A stretch of 64,000 nt of DNA from Cristatella mucedo (Eukaryota > Bryozoa > Phylactolaemata > Cristatellidae). The notes beneath the pieces are model-generated. The model searched no databases. It was not told the origin of the DNA and worked only from the letters and a program-made list of their open reading frames with translations. Below, piece by piece: positions 1 through 12,029 of the stretch (the first letter of the stretch is position 1; every line of letters starts with the position of its first letter). The translations under genes and the position numbers were made by a program. The stretch is taken from NCBI GenBank assembly GCA_009760855.2, contig WPIO01000075.1, positions 255,501-319,500 on the forward strand, given 5' to 3'.

Positions 1-1950
1 CCTTCAGCTATGGCGAGCCATTTATTTCCCCGCTGAATCGCCGTAAGTCTGCTCTAGCCAATTTGAAGAGCAAATAATCTAGAGCCGTCTAGAAACTTCA
101 GAATCTCCTATAACTCTCGAACCTTCTTAAACCTTTCGCACTTTCCGGAAAGGTCAGCGCCTAATTCCTAGCACCTTTTCGGAATTACTCCGACTAAGTT
201 AGGTAATTAGTTGGCGGAAAGTCACACGAAATTCCGTGGCCCCAAATTAGCCAACCAGCGGCGCACAGCGGCTGCGAACCGACCGGCGCAGCGCTAACTA
301 CTCTGGTACAAGAGCAATGGTTCGCACAGGCAGCATTCGAGCGAACACCACAGGCCGACCCCGGCATATTGACTGAGATTAACTAATTAAGTACGCGCAA
401 ACGTCACATTAGAAACAATCGCTGAATAAAGAAAAATTACAGACTAATAAAATTAGATTTTCGCTTAAGAGCGAGCATTTTGGCGAATTACCTGCACACA
501 GCATTTCGATGAATTAACTGAATGCACCTGCATTAATATTTTAGAAATCGAAAGAGATTCTTCAATTCTAATTCCCTTGACTCCACGATCGTCGAGCGAT
601 TATTGCTGCAGCCCGGTGAGAAAGCTAGCGAAGCTAATACAGCCAGCTGTTGTCCGAAGTAAAGTCCCACAATGAAACATGAAACAATGAAATTCATGAA
701 ATTCAATTCATGAAACAAGCGCATCGTCTTGAGCTAACTAACGTAATGCTTTCTACTGCATGATGCTTCGAGGATGAATGCATTTTATTCTATCGAGAAA
801 CTTGATATGAGTTATAGCACTTTTCCGTTGAACAACTTGATTTGCCTTTGAATTCACTACCGATTCGAAACTGGTTCGATTTAGTTACTCAAACGAAGTT
901 CAGACGCTTTCGCAACCACTTTGAGAGTTTTTTTCTAGCAGGGTCTGTTGCCGCCAGCTCAGCTGTCATCTATTAGTGGATTCGTCGATTTATATAAACA
1001 TAACATGTGACCTATATTATTGGTCGACTGCCACGCAAGCGAACTTATAGATCTCGATCGAAGGGATGTATACAACCGTGCAGATAAATTGTCATGCATA
1101 ACAAGTCTTTCCAGTCCTAATGAGGAGGATACTCGGGACTCTCTAAAATAAATAAGCGATGCTAGTTGATGGCTACCACGTCTATGGTCAAGTTTTTTTC
1201 CAAAAGGGTTGAGTTCAAAACGCATACCTACCTTACAACGATTACCATTTAAAGCTAACTTTGACTACCAAAATTTTGCCCAATTTTGACCAATTCGTCC
1301 AGCTTTCCCTGATTTGCTCGTGATACTCGTTGAAGACGTTAGAGATATTCCGCCTTTTTCGTTGGAGATGCGGCCAGCAGAAAGTTTAGATCGTGCAGCT
1401 TGACCCACTAGAGCTGCATTTCTAATGTGCCAAATACAGAGCCGTAAGAATTAATTGAATATGAAGTCACCTTGAGAATCCCTTCATGGCAGAGCAGCGG
1501 AGAGACAGGCTGAGACTCATGACGCGCAAGAAAAGGGATCGCGAGGCTTCCGGTCCCCCGGCGATGACCTCGGAGAGACCACCAAGAATGTGCAAGTCCT
1601 TAAAGCTGTAACATCCGCTTAGCTAGCAACCCGAGTCTTACAGAGTGAGCTTCCTTATTTAAGCTAGGCTGAGGGTCTACTACTATTAAAAGCCAGCGCA
1701 CATGGATCCTTAAATCGTAAGTAACGCTTCAGAGAGCTACTTAAAGATACGTTGTCTTTCATTATCATATAATTAAAATAAAGTTGGAGTACATTTCTGG
1801 TAGCCGAACATATTCATTTGATTAGTATACGAGATAATGCATACAACTAAGGTCAAGTTTGATACAGCGGATCTAGTTGGAACCTCGGCAAATAGCTACT
1901 TAAATCTAGAATGTGGCCTTTAGGAATTTTATAAAAGATAAACCCCAGAA
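1..1950. other. No gene recognised; AT-moderate intergenic DNA
   Basis: I see no open frame with a family signature, splice pattern or RNA gene here. The short ORFs on both strands have no domain-like composition. There is no obvious tandem repeat. Confidence 0.5.
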
Positions 1951-1954
1951 TGCA

Positions 1955-2178
1955 CCGGCAGTGCTTTGGATAGAATACGTACCAAAAAGGATTATCCTGA
2001 TTATTTCCGGAAAAATCGAGAAGTATTAATCAGCCAATTGACGCTTGGCGCTGCGGCGGCAGTGAAATTGCATCTAGTACTTGATCCTGGCTTGATTGAC
2101 ACAAAACTTTACATTATGTGCCAACAGGCTTTACAGTTTCAGACACATCCGCTCTATTCCTTGAAATTGCAGAAATGA
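1955..2178 (+). CDS. Possible last exon with a CARD-like death fold
   Basis: After a plausible acceptor (caccggcag, ending at about 1954) an open frame runs to TGA at 2176-2178. It contains a stretch resembling the middle of CARD domains: a basic helix with KNREVLISQL followed by a second amphipathic helix and a GLID turn. CARDs are small six-helix domains that recruit partners in inflammation and apoptosis. The frame has no ATG of its own, so it would be a terminal exon. No upstream exon was found. The call rests on a weak pattern match and is helped slightly by a clearer CARD gene at 18 kb. Confidence 0.3.
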
Positions 2179-2286
2179 GATGCTTCGGAAATTTCTTAGC
2201 TGTCAGCACTTGACTCCCAATTCTTGACACATATATTTCGCAGTATTAGGCATACGATTATGGTACTCCTTGTTTATGACCCCTGG

Positions 2287-2400
2287 TAGTGGGTTAGAGT
2301 CCTGCAGTTGGCAATCCTTTGAAGCTCACTGCAAGCAGTGGTGAAAGACATTAGGGCTCTTCTGCCACTTCGTAAATGATGTCGTTAAGTCAGCTAAAAT
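2287..2400 (+). repeat. tRNA-derived SINE, family I (diverged)
   Basis: It shares with the fuller copy at 13.29 kb the tRNA B-box-like part, the 'ccactgcaagcagtggtg' segment, 'agggctcttctgcc' and the ending 'gttaagtcagctaaaat'. The head is eroded. Confidence 0.6.
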
Positions 2401-3179
2401 GTTTCTTTTAGTATTATGAATGAAGCGACTCGCAAGGGTCGACGCAAAACCCAGCTGAGCTTTGTGGGTACCCAGTTGTTGATTTTGCTTGCAACGAAAT
2501 ATATATTTAGTGTTTTTTCTCTACTGAATGAGAAATACGTTTGCTGATTTATTCTACAGATTCAATTCAACCAGCCTGTTGAATGGCTTGAAGACGACGC
2601 AGAACGTACGTAATTTGAATTAAAAATGTGTGTCTTTAGGTGATGCCATTCGTATAACTATTAAAGATAAATATCGGGTTATGTTTTTAGTCGCAAGTCT
2701 ACTCAAAAAGGCATCTTTGACAGGTACGCAGAACCATAAGAATTCAATTTTTGAACCGCATGGTCTAAATTTTTGCAGCTCATTCTCCAGCTCATACTTT
2801 CCCTTTTTATCAATGGGAGATTAATATTGTAGCACACACTAAATTCTTTTGATGATAGTTGAAGAAAAGCCTAACATATGCCGTCATCGTTTAGTTAGTA
2901 CTGTAGTGGCAGTGCGGGGCAAAGGAATCCTCGGCGAAGTGACCTATGACCTATCTGACGAGCCTATTACAAAGTTTACAAAGATTACAAAAAATGATTA
3001 CAAAGACCAAGAAATAAAGCACTGCGAGCATTTCTTGAACCTCTCCCAGTCACGAAGCGTTTGACGGGCTGCATGCGTATGGCAGATTAACCTAGGCCTT
3101 CGCTGACGCAGCTAATCGCAGCGGAAGAGTCTTTTCCGAGGCTGTCACACGCTGTATCACTCCACTCCATCAATTTACT

Positions 3180-3526
3180 GTAACCCTATTGAGGAGTGCA
3201 TTGAGTTTGAAGCATGTCGCTAGCATGTCATTTGTCGATCAATTCCCTTGCTTTGCCTCTTCTCTACAAAATACTTCCTCGTCAGCCTTTCATCGCACAG
3301 CACACTCTCCAGACGCCTGTGGTTCTGCTGCCTCTAATGAATCAGAAAAGACCTTGCACCCAACGTTCGGAAGGAACTCACTGCCGACTGACATCACGCC
3401 GTCTCCCGAACGGATGGCATTTAGAATTAAAAAACCCAGCAGTGCAAAACGGCACGGGCACCTCGAGTTGCTGCGTGGGCTTGCGCACGCAGACAATTTT
3501 TTCATCTAATCTAATCTAAATTTCCT
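3180..3526 (+). mobile_element. 3' end of a non-LTR retrotransposon (LINE), truncated
   Basis: The frame 3189-3509 carries the end-of-RT signature NSLPTDI seen at the C terminus of CR1/Jockey-type ORF2 proteins. It is followed directly by a short (TCTAA) tail at about 3506-3522. Only the last hundred or so residues remain, so this is a 5'-truncated insertion. Confidence 0.5.
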
Positions 3527-3562
3527 CGTCCATTGCCGTCGCACCTGGCCGCCGGCTGACGG

Positions 3563-3772
3563 GGCCCTCGTTCTCTGGCAGCTGCCGGCGTGGCCACTCG
3601 TTGATAGCTCGCTGCTCGCTTCACTGAAATTATCATCGAAAAAGCCGCATCCGCTCGATTGCCTTTACGGTGCCTTCGCGCGAGCCGTGAAATGCGACGC
3701 TGCCCGGAGGTTCATTGATTATATCAAGCAGAGGATTTACCCCTGGATCATAGCCCACGGGTAAAGTCCTCG
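3563..3772 (+). other. ATG-less open frame of 69 codons, unrecognised
   Basis: A stop-free stretch between two repeats has protein-like composition, with aromatic and basic residues such as RFIDYIKQRIYPW, and closes at TAA 3770-3772 just where a SINE begins. It has no ATG and no family I recognise. It could be an exon or a fragment of a mobile element. Confidence 0.2.
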
Positions 3773-3892
3773 CTCTCCAGGACCCAGGTCGCGGGTTCGA
3801 GACCTGCAGCAAGCGATCGTGTATTGACTAGTGCAAGCGGTGACGATAGCCGTTCTGCCGCTATATAAATGAGGCTGTTGATCAGCTTGCTT
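3745..3892 (+). repeat. tRNA-derived SINE, family I
   Basis: It has a tRNA-like head with the B-box-like gcgggttcgagacc, then the body motif 'tgcaagcggtgacgatagccgttctgccgctatataaatgaggctgttgatcagct'. The end GCTGTT(A/G)ATCAGCT is shared by the other copies. Confidence 0.75.
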
Positions 3893-4019
3893 TATCATCA
3901 TCTGTAACTGCAAGTGCGAGCGAGCCGTACGTTCATTTAGGTTCGCTCATTCATTGAATCGGCTACAACAATAAGCTTTTCTCAATTCGAACCCCTTAAG
4001 TTTGCTTTATTTTATTTTT

Positions 4020-5600
4020 ATTTTATTTTATTTTAGACCCGCTCGAAAATCAAGGGTTGGACCAGCCGGTAAGTAAATGTGCAAAGGAAAAAGAGAAAAA
4101 GATCGCTTCGCTGAAACGGTTCGCTAACGAGTGCTCGCTCAGCGTGCACCATCAAATGCATAAGCCTTGACCTCCGCGCCTAGGACGAGATTGAGCTCTT
4201 TGAAGGTGCATTTTCTAATGTATGATGATGATGATGATGATGATTATTATTATTATCGTAACTCCGAGACCATACCAGTGCGGCGTCATTCCTTTTTTGT
4301 TTCGAAAAATGGACCGAGTTCGCAGCCCTTGATGTTTCCTAGTAAGAAAACGAGATTCGGCTCTCGCAAACTAGAGCGACCACTCTTAGCCAAGCTTTAA
4401 GCCTTATTTTAAAGAGCAGCCCCAGTAGAGTGAGCACTAGCCTAGTACAGAAAGGAGATTACTACAGCGAGTAGACGCAATCTCAGCGCTCGAGGTAAGA
4501 TTGAGTCCTGTTTTGGTTCCGACTCACAGGCGGCGGCGGCGGCAGCGACCGCAGACTTCGGTCGTCGCTCTGCTCTTTCATAAAGGTTCACTGAATGCTC
4601 TCAGTTGGCCGTTTTTATTCACTTCAACTAAATTACGCTGGTGCGAATTTAGCTTCTATTAAAAGCTCGTAAAGTTTTGAATGTCGCGACATCAGTAGAG
4701 GGTGATTTGAAGGCTCCGGGAGTATTCAAACTAATGGCACAGTCTACAAAGGATTTGAGGTTGGTTACTGCCATTGCTAAAAATGCGAGTAAGTGGCGAC
4801 ATGCTGGTTATTCCTGGTTGGAAGCAGTTCCGCTTGGTGAGCTGCAGCCAGAAAATTAATGGACCTCAAAGCGAGCGGCAACAGCGAGCAGTCGCTAGAT
4901 GTTTTCAATAACATGACAAATATAATCATTCACGAAGTGCACAGCGATTCAGCTGGAACACTTTTGTGGAAATGCATAGCCGAGGCTTTACAAGCTCATT
5001 CTGGACGTCATGTTCTGTCGGGTAAATCGCTAGGGCTCACGGCTGGTGACCCAGAAGTTGCTGGATCGCTTCCCATCCGAGGCCTAGGTTCTTTATGTGG
5101 CATGCTATGCCACGGCAGGCGGCTTTGCACGTTGTAAAGGGACGTGCTGAGTTGGCCCTGTTGACTCTAATTTCCCGCGCTGCTTATTGTTCCGGTGCCG
5201 ATCCGAGCTCTCTGAGCTGACCGGAAGCTGCGTACACATGTCACCCCCTGATAAACTCTGTGCTGCCGCATTTTAGAAAAAAGACAACGTGACATCAACA
5301 CCCGACACATTTCAGTCGTCCAAGCACAAAGGTAGGGCGTCTCACAAGTATCATCATGCACTCGGAGTTTTCCGTCTGTGCAGTTATTCCGAACTGTGTG
5401 CTAAGTAGCCATCGCGAGTCCGGCTGAATATTTATTGAAACAACACTCCTTACAGTTACCGTCGTGCAATTCGCAGGGGGGGGGGCTATTCGATTGGTGG
5501 AATATCGCGAGACTGTCTAGACCCATCCCTGACAACCATGACAGCTTTTCTCCCTGATGTCCAGAAAACTAACTGAAAAAATTACTGTTTCAATAGCTTA
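4020..5600. other. No recognised gene; small simple repeats
   Basis: It contains a T-rich (TTTTA)n patch at 4009-4034, (GAT)n/(ATT)n at 4220-4257 and an eight-base G run near 5477. Two adjoining short ORFs (4677-4859 and 4859-5137, +) have no recognisable domain or splice context. Confidence 0.4.
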
Positions 5601-5839
5601 CTGCTGATTTATTGCTACATGGTGCTTCAATTGCAATTAACGACTGTCACGAGTTTCAAAGAACCGGATTTTAGGGGTTTTGGTTATGGGTTCAACTGGC
5701 AGAAAGCATCTCACCTTAAAATACACAAGGATCACAAGGTAGATAACAATTACTCTGTTTACACAAGTTTGAAAGGCAAGAACATGCTAAGCCTCTTCGT
5801 GTTTAGAGGCTTGTGCAGTGGAACCTCTACAAGCCGAAA

Positions 5840-5925
5840 TTTTAAGGTGACTAGAAAGAGATTGAGTTATCTAAGAGCGTTGAAAAGAATCTGGTGTTAC
5901 TATTATTATTGTCAGTACTATTAGC
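5840..5925 (+). repeat. LINE/SINE 3'-tail fragment
   Basis: This is the tail 'tgactagaaagagattgagttatctaagagcgttgaaaagaat...ttattattatt', a recurrent module in this window ending in (ATT)n. Confidence 0.6.
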
Positions 5926-6069
5926 TGTACCAGAGAGCGCCCTTTTCAGCAACTCGCAGAGTTAGTATGCACGAATAAAACAAGCATGTGCATTCAATAA
6001 CACGTTTCTGTAGTTTTAACTCCTAAGCACTAGTGTAGGAAAGTATGATACTGGTATCAAGAAGAAACG

Positions 6070-6370
6070 TCTAATAATAATAATAATACTAATAATAATC
6101 ATAATGCGCTTGATAAAGGGCCCTCAGAACTCAATCTCTTTCTAGGCGCTTTACATTTGCTGCAAAGGAAAACGCGATTGAATGGTGAATATCATGCTTG
6201 ATAAACAGCATTAATAGCATGGTTAGGGATGACATGCACATGGTCAACATGCAAGTGTGGTTATTGCCAGCATGCACAGTGTCAGCACGCATAAGCACAT
6301 GAAGGACGAATCACAGGGACCCACTGAATGCTATCCTAAACCATAAAACCACTAGCGAAGGTTCAAGAAA
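6070..6370 (-). mobile_element. 3' fragment of a LINE, family with 'agtgggtccctgtgattc' end
   Basis: The reverse complement matches the 3' ends at 26.4 kb, 38.4 kb and 44.7 kb: the cagggacccactg segment, the 'catgcacagtgtcagcacgcataagcaca' region, the gcgctt...cctagaaag tail and a terminal (ATT)n. It is truncated and non-coding. Confidence 0.65.
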
Positions 6371-7734
6371 GATAAGGAAGCTGGTTTACTAACGATAGAC
6401 ACCCTTTGACTTATTTTCTGTTGAACCCTTTGTCCGAAATTAAAATATGATTATATCGTAGTGAGAAAAGCATTTTTAATTAGAAACCGAGTAACTTTGT
6501 AAATGAACTTGGTGGGCCACAGTAGAAATTATCCGGTTTGCCAACCTTAAAGCAGAGCCACGAAGGATGTTATTCAGACTGAGTGCTAGTATTGGTTTTT
6601 TAAATTTTTCAATCAAAAGACAAAGAGAGGCGAGTAAAAGTTAGGTAGAAGAAATGCAATCACTGACAGTTGCTGTGAGCAGTGGCCGGTGTCAATGAAA
6701 CTGCAGCCGTGGCGAGGGATCTGATTTAAATGGATTCGTACATTTTTAAACGCAACCACAAAGGCAGCCGAATAAGAGCGCGTGGACTGGAGCCACCGCC
6801 GAGGCAAGCGCTGCGTTTGATTAATGGTCTCGAGGCTGCTCGAGCGACACTTACCCACCTTCACCGCGTCTTTGTCTCTTAGTTGCAAGCACTAGTAGCG
6901 GCTACACTGCCTACGGCCTGTCGTGCGAAATGTCACAATTGTCAATGGGCCGCATCAGGTGTCGAATAACTTGACCTCCCAATTTATCGATCGGATTTAT
7001 AGATAAAAATGTATAGATTTAAGGATAATTTATAGATCGGATGAACCCGCTGAATGATCTGAATAGGACGAACCTGAATCCATCTAGCGATTTGGAGCCG
7101 GCGCTGCTCAAACCTGGCCGCGCTAAAGGGACAGATGGGATGCAAGACCTGGACACAACATTGGCCAACTATTTAAAGAGGTATTGCGGCCACTTTGAAT
7201 TCTGTCGTTGAATTTCATTCTTGAATTACAGTCAGATGTTTGTCGCCTGCTGATGTGCTGCACGCCCTGTCGGTAAGCTAGCCAGTCCGTACACTGCAAG
7301 TTTTTATTACGTTTTCAAAGAGAATCTGTGCTATCTTACGAACGTGCCCGCATGCAGTGCGCTTCTTTCCCGACGGCTGATTTGAAATCACAATGTGGCT
7401 GCAGCAAGTCTGTAGCCCCACTGGTTAAATCTTCATCGGCACACTGTCTTCACAGCTTGTCTCGCAGTCTAGGAGAGGATTTTATACGAATGGAACGCAA
7501 ATAAATCACGGTTTAAAGCAGTTGTATGCCAACTAACACTAAAAAAAATAGAAGTCGCCGTTGCTGCCAACAAGATGGGGCTACATGCCACGCCTTTAAT
7601 GGCGTGCAGCCAAGGATTCATGACACGTTTGTGGAGGAGCGCGACGTGAGTCGACAGTGGCTAGGCTCCTCGAAAGAACTTCCGTTCGAGATTTGCTTAT
7701 TTTTTTTATCCGGGAAGAGATTTGACAATCATGC

Positions 7735-7815
7735 TTCTTCAGCAGCAAATGTAAAGAGCCTAGAAAGAGATAAGGTTCTCTTGGGGCGCTATACAAATTA
7801 ATTACTATTATTAAG
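7735..7815 (+). repeat. LINE/SINE 3'-tail fragment
   Basis: The sequence 'aaatgtaaagagcctagaaagagataaggttctcttggggcgctatacaaat' ends near (ATT)n and matches the shared tail module. Confidence 0.65.
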
Positions 7816-7819
7816 CAAA

Positions 7820-9500
7820 ACGTGAACGGTAAAGGTTTAGGTCAAGGAAAGCACCGAGAACGCTGTCTGCTCGCGTCATCGTGGTTGAAATGCCGCGTGC
7901 TCCGCTTTGATATACCTATATGATATACTTCCAAATCAGACCTCCAGTCATCGCACACCCTCTCTTCTGAAGCTGCTCGTTTCTTCGAAACACAAAACTG
8001 AATTATTTTTAGACGATTCCTTTAGTTTGCAAGCTTACATAGTCTGGAGCTTGCTAGCGACCGAGACAACGTCCTCTAGATTTGACGAAATTGAAAGGAG
8101 AGACATAAAGCTAACTGCTCCACGAAGCCTTTGATCGGGCCAAGTAGTGAACTCTGTTGTCTGCATGTCTGCAGTATGACAGTGCAGTATGACACTGTGC
8201 ACGGAATGAATAAGTATATTTTGTTCAGCTTATGAAAAAAGTGCATTTTGTTCAGCTTATGAAAAGTGCCAAAAAATATATATATTCGACATCTTGCGGT
8301 TCGATAAAAGTCATTGTTTTATTATTATTCATTGTTTCATTATTATTATGAAATGTCTAACATTCTTCAAAATGTCTTCCTTTTAGGTTATCCATCGGCA
8401 AAATTCGATGAATGGACTGGGCTAAAGTGAGCGAAAAACTCGTAAAGACATGTATGCAGCGGCATTGGCATCAATTCATGGCGTTCACGATCGCAGAGAC
8501 AATGACTGAGACCTAATAACTTATGTTGCGATATTAAAATCTCACCTAAAGTTACTTCGGATTAGCGCTGCCGTTTGTACCGCATCGCACATCATTACAC
8601 GTTTCCAATCAGATGCTAGCATCTGAATGCAAGCTTGCATGGGGGTGGGACTGCTCTCTAGATCCACGTTTGATCGCGTGTAGCCTCGAAGTGAGTCGCA
8701 CCACTCGCTGTGCACTTTTGGCCCGGATGTGTCGAGAGGAAATATCAAGCTGCATTTTGTGGCTTCGATGTCAAGAATGCACGAAAGCACGTACGCACGC
8801 ACCAATCAAGTCGCAGGGACTTAAAATTTGCAAGGTTTTCGTGAACTATTTGATCCGCGCCGCGAAGACGTCTCAAGCTGAAAGTTGATGTCTTATCGAA
8901 TTTGGCGGACTGTCTACTTTGCTGCCATTTGCAAATAGAAAGTTAAGTAAGTAAGTAGATGGTATGTCTCAAATGCACGGACCAACTTGGACGCGGCATC
9001 CCAGTCTAAGCAATACCAAATCTTTGCAATATCGCGTAGGCAGACTTGATTATGGAACTGATGTGGCAGTCTGTTGACAGGTCACTTTGGATCAGAACGC
9101 CTCGATTGCATGCAGATCCTACAGGTGTTATGCTGGCGGAGCCGATTTCGAGTATCAAGCTTTCTAATTCCCGAGTCAAACTAGGTTTGCTTAATAATAA
9201 CTAGTAAGTGGCAGTTGCCCGCCTGGCTTAGGTTTAGGGCCAGTCGAGCCACAGCAGCGACTACCTAACCTTGACCTAGCCCCGCAGCATTTCGTGGCAC
9301 AACTGTGCTTCAGAGAACCGGCACACTACGAACACTATTTGTCAAGAAGTTGTCGCGGTACGAGAAAAAGAGCGAAAGGCGTCTCGCGAACGAGAACGAG
9401 GTTAAAGATGTCCAAACATATAGCCAACCAGCATCATTGCAGCAGCAGCTTTCGCTTCCATCGTTTCCCAATACCGAATGATAGATAGCAGAGCATCTGC
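7820..9500. other. No recognised gene
   Basis: It holds a 26-28 bp direct duplication (gcattttgttcagcttatgaaa, about 8215-8270) and (ATT)-rich patches. Both strands have only short ORFs without family features. Confidence 0.4.
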
Positions 9501-9539
9501 CACGGCACTGAAGCCAGAAAAAAGAATCTCTACTCGAGA

Positions 9540-9620
9540 ACGCCGTGAACCGTCTAGCAACCTCTAGGTTACTTAGGCAACCTCTAGGTAACCTAGGTAA
9601 TCTCTTGGTAACCAAGGTCG
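9540..9620. repeat. Short degenerate tandem repeat around 'cctaggtaac'
   Basis: The motif g(g/c)aacctctaggt(t/a)ac recurs about four times with slight drift. Confidence 0.5.
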
Positions 9621-10270
9621 TCACTAGGTAGCCGCTTCGGTGCTCGGCCGATTGAGCGGCCGAGACTCGTTCTCCTCCTGCGGCATTCAACATAGCGGCC
9701 GTGACGTCTCAGCATCCAGATGACGTCAATCGAACTGTTTCACAAAGACTACATCATCGACATTACGAGCACATCGGGATCTTGGTCAAGGGCAGACAAG
9801 CCAACATTGACTACACTTCAAGCCGGTCGGGCAGAGTCGAGCTCCATGGGGCAAACGCCAATCAAACCGGCGGAAGCAAATCGTTCAATCCAGGGAATCC
9901 GAACGGAGAGGAAGCGTATCGCGAATGCGGAGCGACTGTCGCGTCGTCTGCCTCAGAGTGCGCGCTCTGAGGCAGCCGACCTCGAGGCCTCGACCTTTCA
10001 GCTAGTTGACGAGGACGTGCGAAATAGCCCTGGCCACCGCTCACGAAATGTAGCTGGATGTAGGCGTCTGGGTGCGTTCAGCACTAAACGGCCCTACTTC
10101 AGCTCCAAGCACGTGGAACCAGTCGCGGTGGAATTTATGGCTCCTGAGCGAGCAGGAGACCAGAGTGGCGAATTTGCGAACCCGGCACGGTTAGCCTAAA
10201 AGCGAGCAGCTACAGTTGAGAGCCGAGGACCACTAATTGGCGACTCAAACTGCCAGCTAATACGCCGTCC

Positions 10271-10358
10271 TGCTATGGGCACTATGCCCATAGCAGCTGC
10301 TTAGGGCACGGTGCGCATAGCAAGACTACAGCGTTTGCTATGGGCACAGTGCCCATAG
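10271..10358. repeat. Pair of near-perfect palindromes (hairpins)
   Basis: 10271-10295 is an 11-bp-stem palindrome with a 3-nt centre. 10338-10358 has 10-bp arms with a 1-nt centre. Both use the core CTATGGGCAC...GTGCCCATAG. A degenerate third copy (ttagggcacggtgcgcatag) lies between them. Confidence 0.7.
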
Positions 10359-10522
10359 AAAATCGATGTGCTTCTCCGGAAGATATACTTATCAAAAAGT
10401 GAGTTCACAAACTGGTTTATATTGATAAATAATATTAGGTACTCCTAAAGGTAAGTAATCATTTAAAAAAGCGCATAAAAGCAGGCCTCAAAATCCAGGA
10501 AGCTGCTGAATACCATTCCAAA

Positions 10523-10548
10523 ATGGCATCAAGTGGAGACCAGAATAG
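10523..10548 (+). CDS. Candidate first coding exon (very short)
   Basis: aaATGG is followed by eight sense codons and a good donor (AATAG|gtgcgt). A TATA-like cataaaag lies about 50 bases upstream. It could be the start of the PARP-like gene whose last exons begin at 11685, but no linking exon was found. This is speculative. Confidence 0.2.
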
Positions 10549-10879
10549 GTGCGTCATGGACTTACACGAGAAGGTTGGTTAATTGTTTACATACCGCAGG
10601 TGTTGGGGTTGTGTAAATACACCCACGCATTTCAGAGTAACTCGCTTTCAATGGGTAGGCGGAAAAGCCATTGCAAAGCCCCGCGATTATGGACATTGAG
10701 CATGACAGCTGAAACTGGATTACGAACCATGAGCTTGGCGGCTGAATTATATCCGAGCTTCTATTGAAATAGCCGCTCTAGGTCAGTGCAGGTTAGCAGC
10801 ATGATGCACGATTTTGTACGAACGAGATTGTTGTACGACGTCCTGACCTGGCTACTATAGGAGGCACCGGCCTGACCGC

Positions 10880-11045
10880 ACGCTATCCACTCTCTTTGAG
10901 CTCTCAACACCACGTGCTCTGGAGCAGCACGCACGACGGCTGCTAGATCACTCAATACAGCCGTCGTCGACAAAGCCACGACTCGCTTGTGGGGGACTAC
11001 GCTCTTCGTCGCGCCGTCATCGCGCGCCCACGAGCCCCTACACTG
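10880..11045 (+). repeat. Dispersed repeat, copy 1
   Basis: About 85 bases, around 'caatacagccgtc', 'actcgcttgtggggg' and 'cgtcgcgc', recur in the same order and orientation at 48640-48735. It has no coding content and is probably part of an unclassified transposable element. Confidence 0.6.
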
Positions 11046-11684
11046 TTGCATCTCTCTTTGAGCTCTCTGTCTGCTGGTCGGTGAAGCCGAGAGCTGAGCG
11101 CCAGCGCCTGAGAGTCAGTTGAAAGTCGCTTGTTGTATGGGGCGTTATATACACCCCAGTGTTTTTAGCACTTTTGGTACTATGGCGTTGTTGAGTGCGG
11201 AATATTGAGTGCTGTATTGCTGTCTTCGGTGCATTGCGAGTATCAGGTCTTTGCACTAGGTATGCGTTGTGCGGCTACCGAATCCAATGATGGCTTCGCC
11301 TGTAACAGCTGTGGCTGAGAGGTGAATCTTGTCCTGTTGTATCGATGGATGTTTAGGTATTATTACTCTTGCTGCTTAAATAGGCTGTAGCTGTCCGCTT
11401 TGCCGCAAATTACATATACGAGTCTTGAATTGCGTCTGATCATGATTGGAATGATCTTTGGCTCATCCTAGCACGAGTTTAGTGGACTGCCCCGTCACAA
11501 TAAGCTTTGCGATTCCGAACGTCTGTCGGTACCTGTGCACAGTTAAATTGCAAAGTTCTTGCTAGTAATTAAAACAACTTGCTCTATTTTAATTTTTGAC
11601 GATGAAAAATTAAGGAAAATCCAAAGTATTTTGCTAAAATAAAAGTTCACGAAATTGTTGGCTAAGGTGTAGGCACGATTTTAG

Positions 11685-12029
11685 ATACTGAGCATTCAGA
11701 ATTCTGACCTATACATGCAGTATTGTCTACAGCGAGCGAGAACAGAAAGCAGCACGAAGCCCGGCACGAATCTACCCGTCGAGCGTATTCTGTGGCACGG
11801 CAATGACGTATTCTGTGGCACGGCAATGACGCATTCTGTGGCACGGCAATGACGTATTCTGTGGCACGGCAATGACGTATTCTGTGGCACGGTAATGACG
11901 TATTCTGTGGCACGTTAATGACGTATGCTGTGGCGTGGCAATGACGTATGCTGTGGCACGGCAATGACGAAGGTGCTACGAAGAGAATATGCCGACGGGG
12001 TTTTAACAGTAGCTACTGCGTTCAATTAG
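11685..12029 (+). pseudogene. PARP catalytic-domain exon carrying an in-exon minisatellite
   Basis: After the acceptor 'gcacgattttag' the frame reads SIQNSDLYMQYC and then ERILWHGND. Past the repeat array it resumes with CRRGFNSSYC and the donor ...CAATTAG|gtaagac. These are the classic PARP10/14/15-type ART signatures: the IQN-L-Y helix, then the His of the H-Y-E triad in WHG, then GFN-SY. Without the extra repeat units the exon would be 184 nt, and its last G pairs in phase with the GC that opens the exon at 14071. The array adds seven 23-bp units (161 nt), which shifts the frame and brings TGA codons, so this copy cannot encode the domain as it stands. It could be a pseudogene, a damaged allele or an assembly artefact of a variable repeat. 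Confidence 0.8.
11785..11968 (+). repeat. 23-bp minisatellite, 8 copies, inside the PARP exon
   Basis: The unit is gtattctgtggcacggcaatgac. Units 1, 2 and 4 are identical, and the others carry one to three changes. The unit is the exon's own sequence encoding the catalytic WHG motif. The last unit (gtatgctgtggcacggcaatgac) flows directly into the rest of the exon. Confidence 0.95.

Noticed and set aside
9720-10199. 159-codon ORF in a GC-rich stretch with a TGACGTCA site
   Set aside because: No domain, no supporting splice sites and overlapping open frames on both strands; high GC alone keeps frames open.
11785-11968. CRISPR-like array
   Set aside because: The repeats are directly adjacent without spacers and consist of PARP exon sequence; this is a minisatellite in animal DNA.
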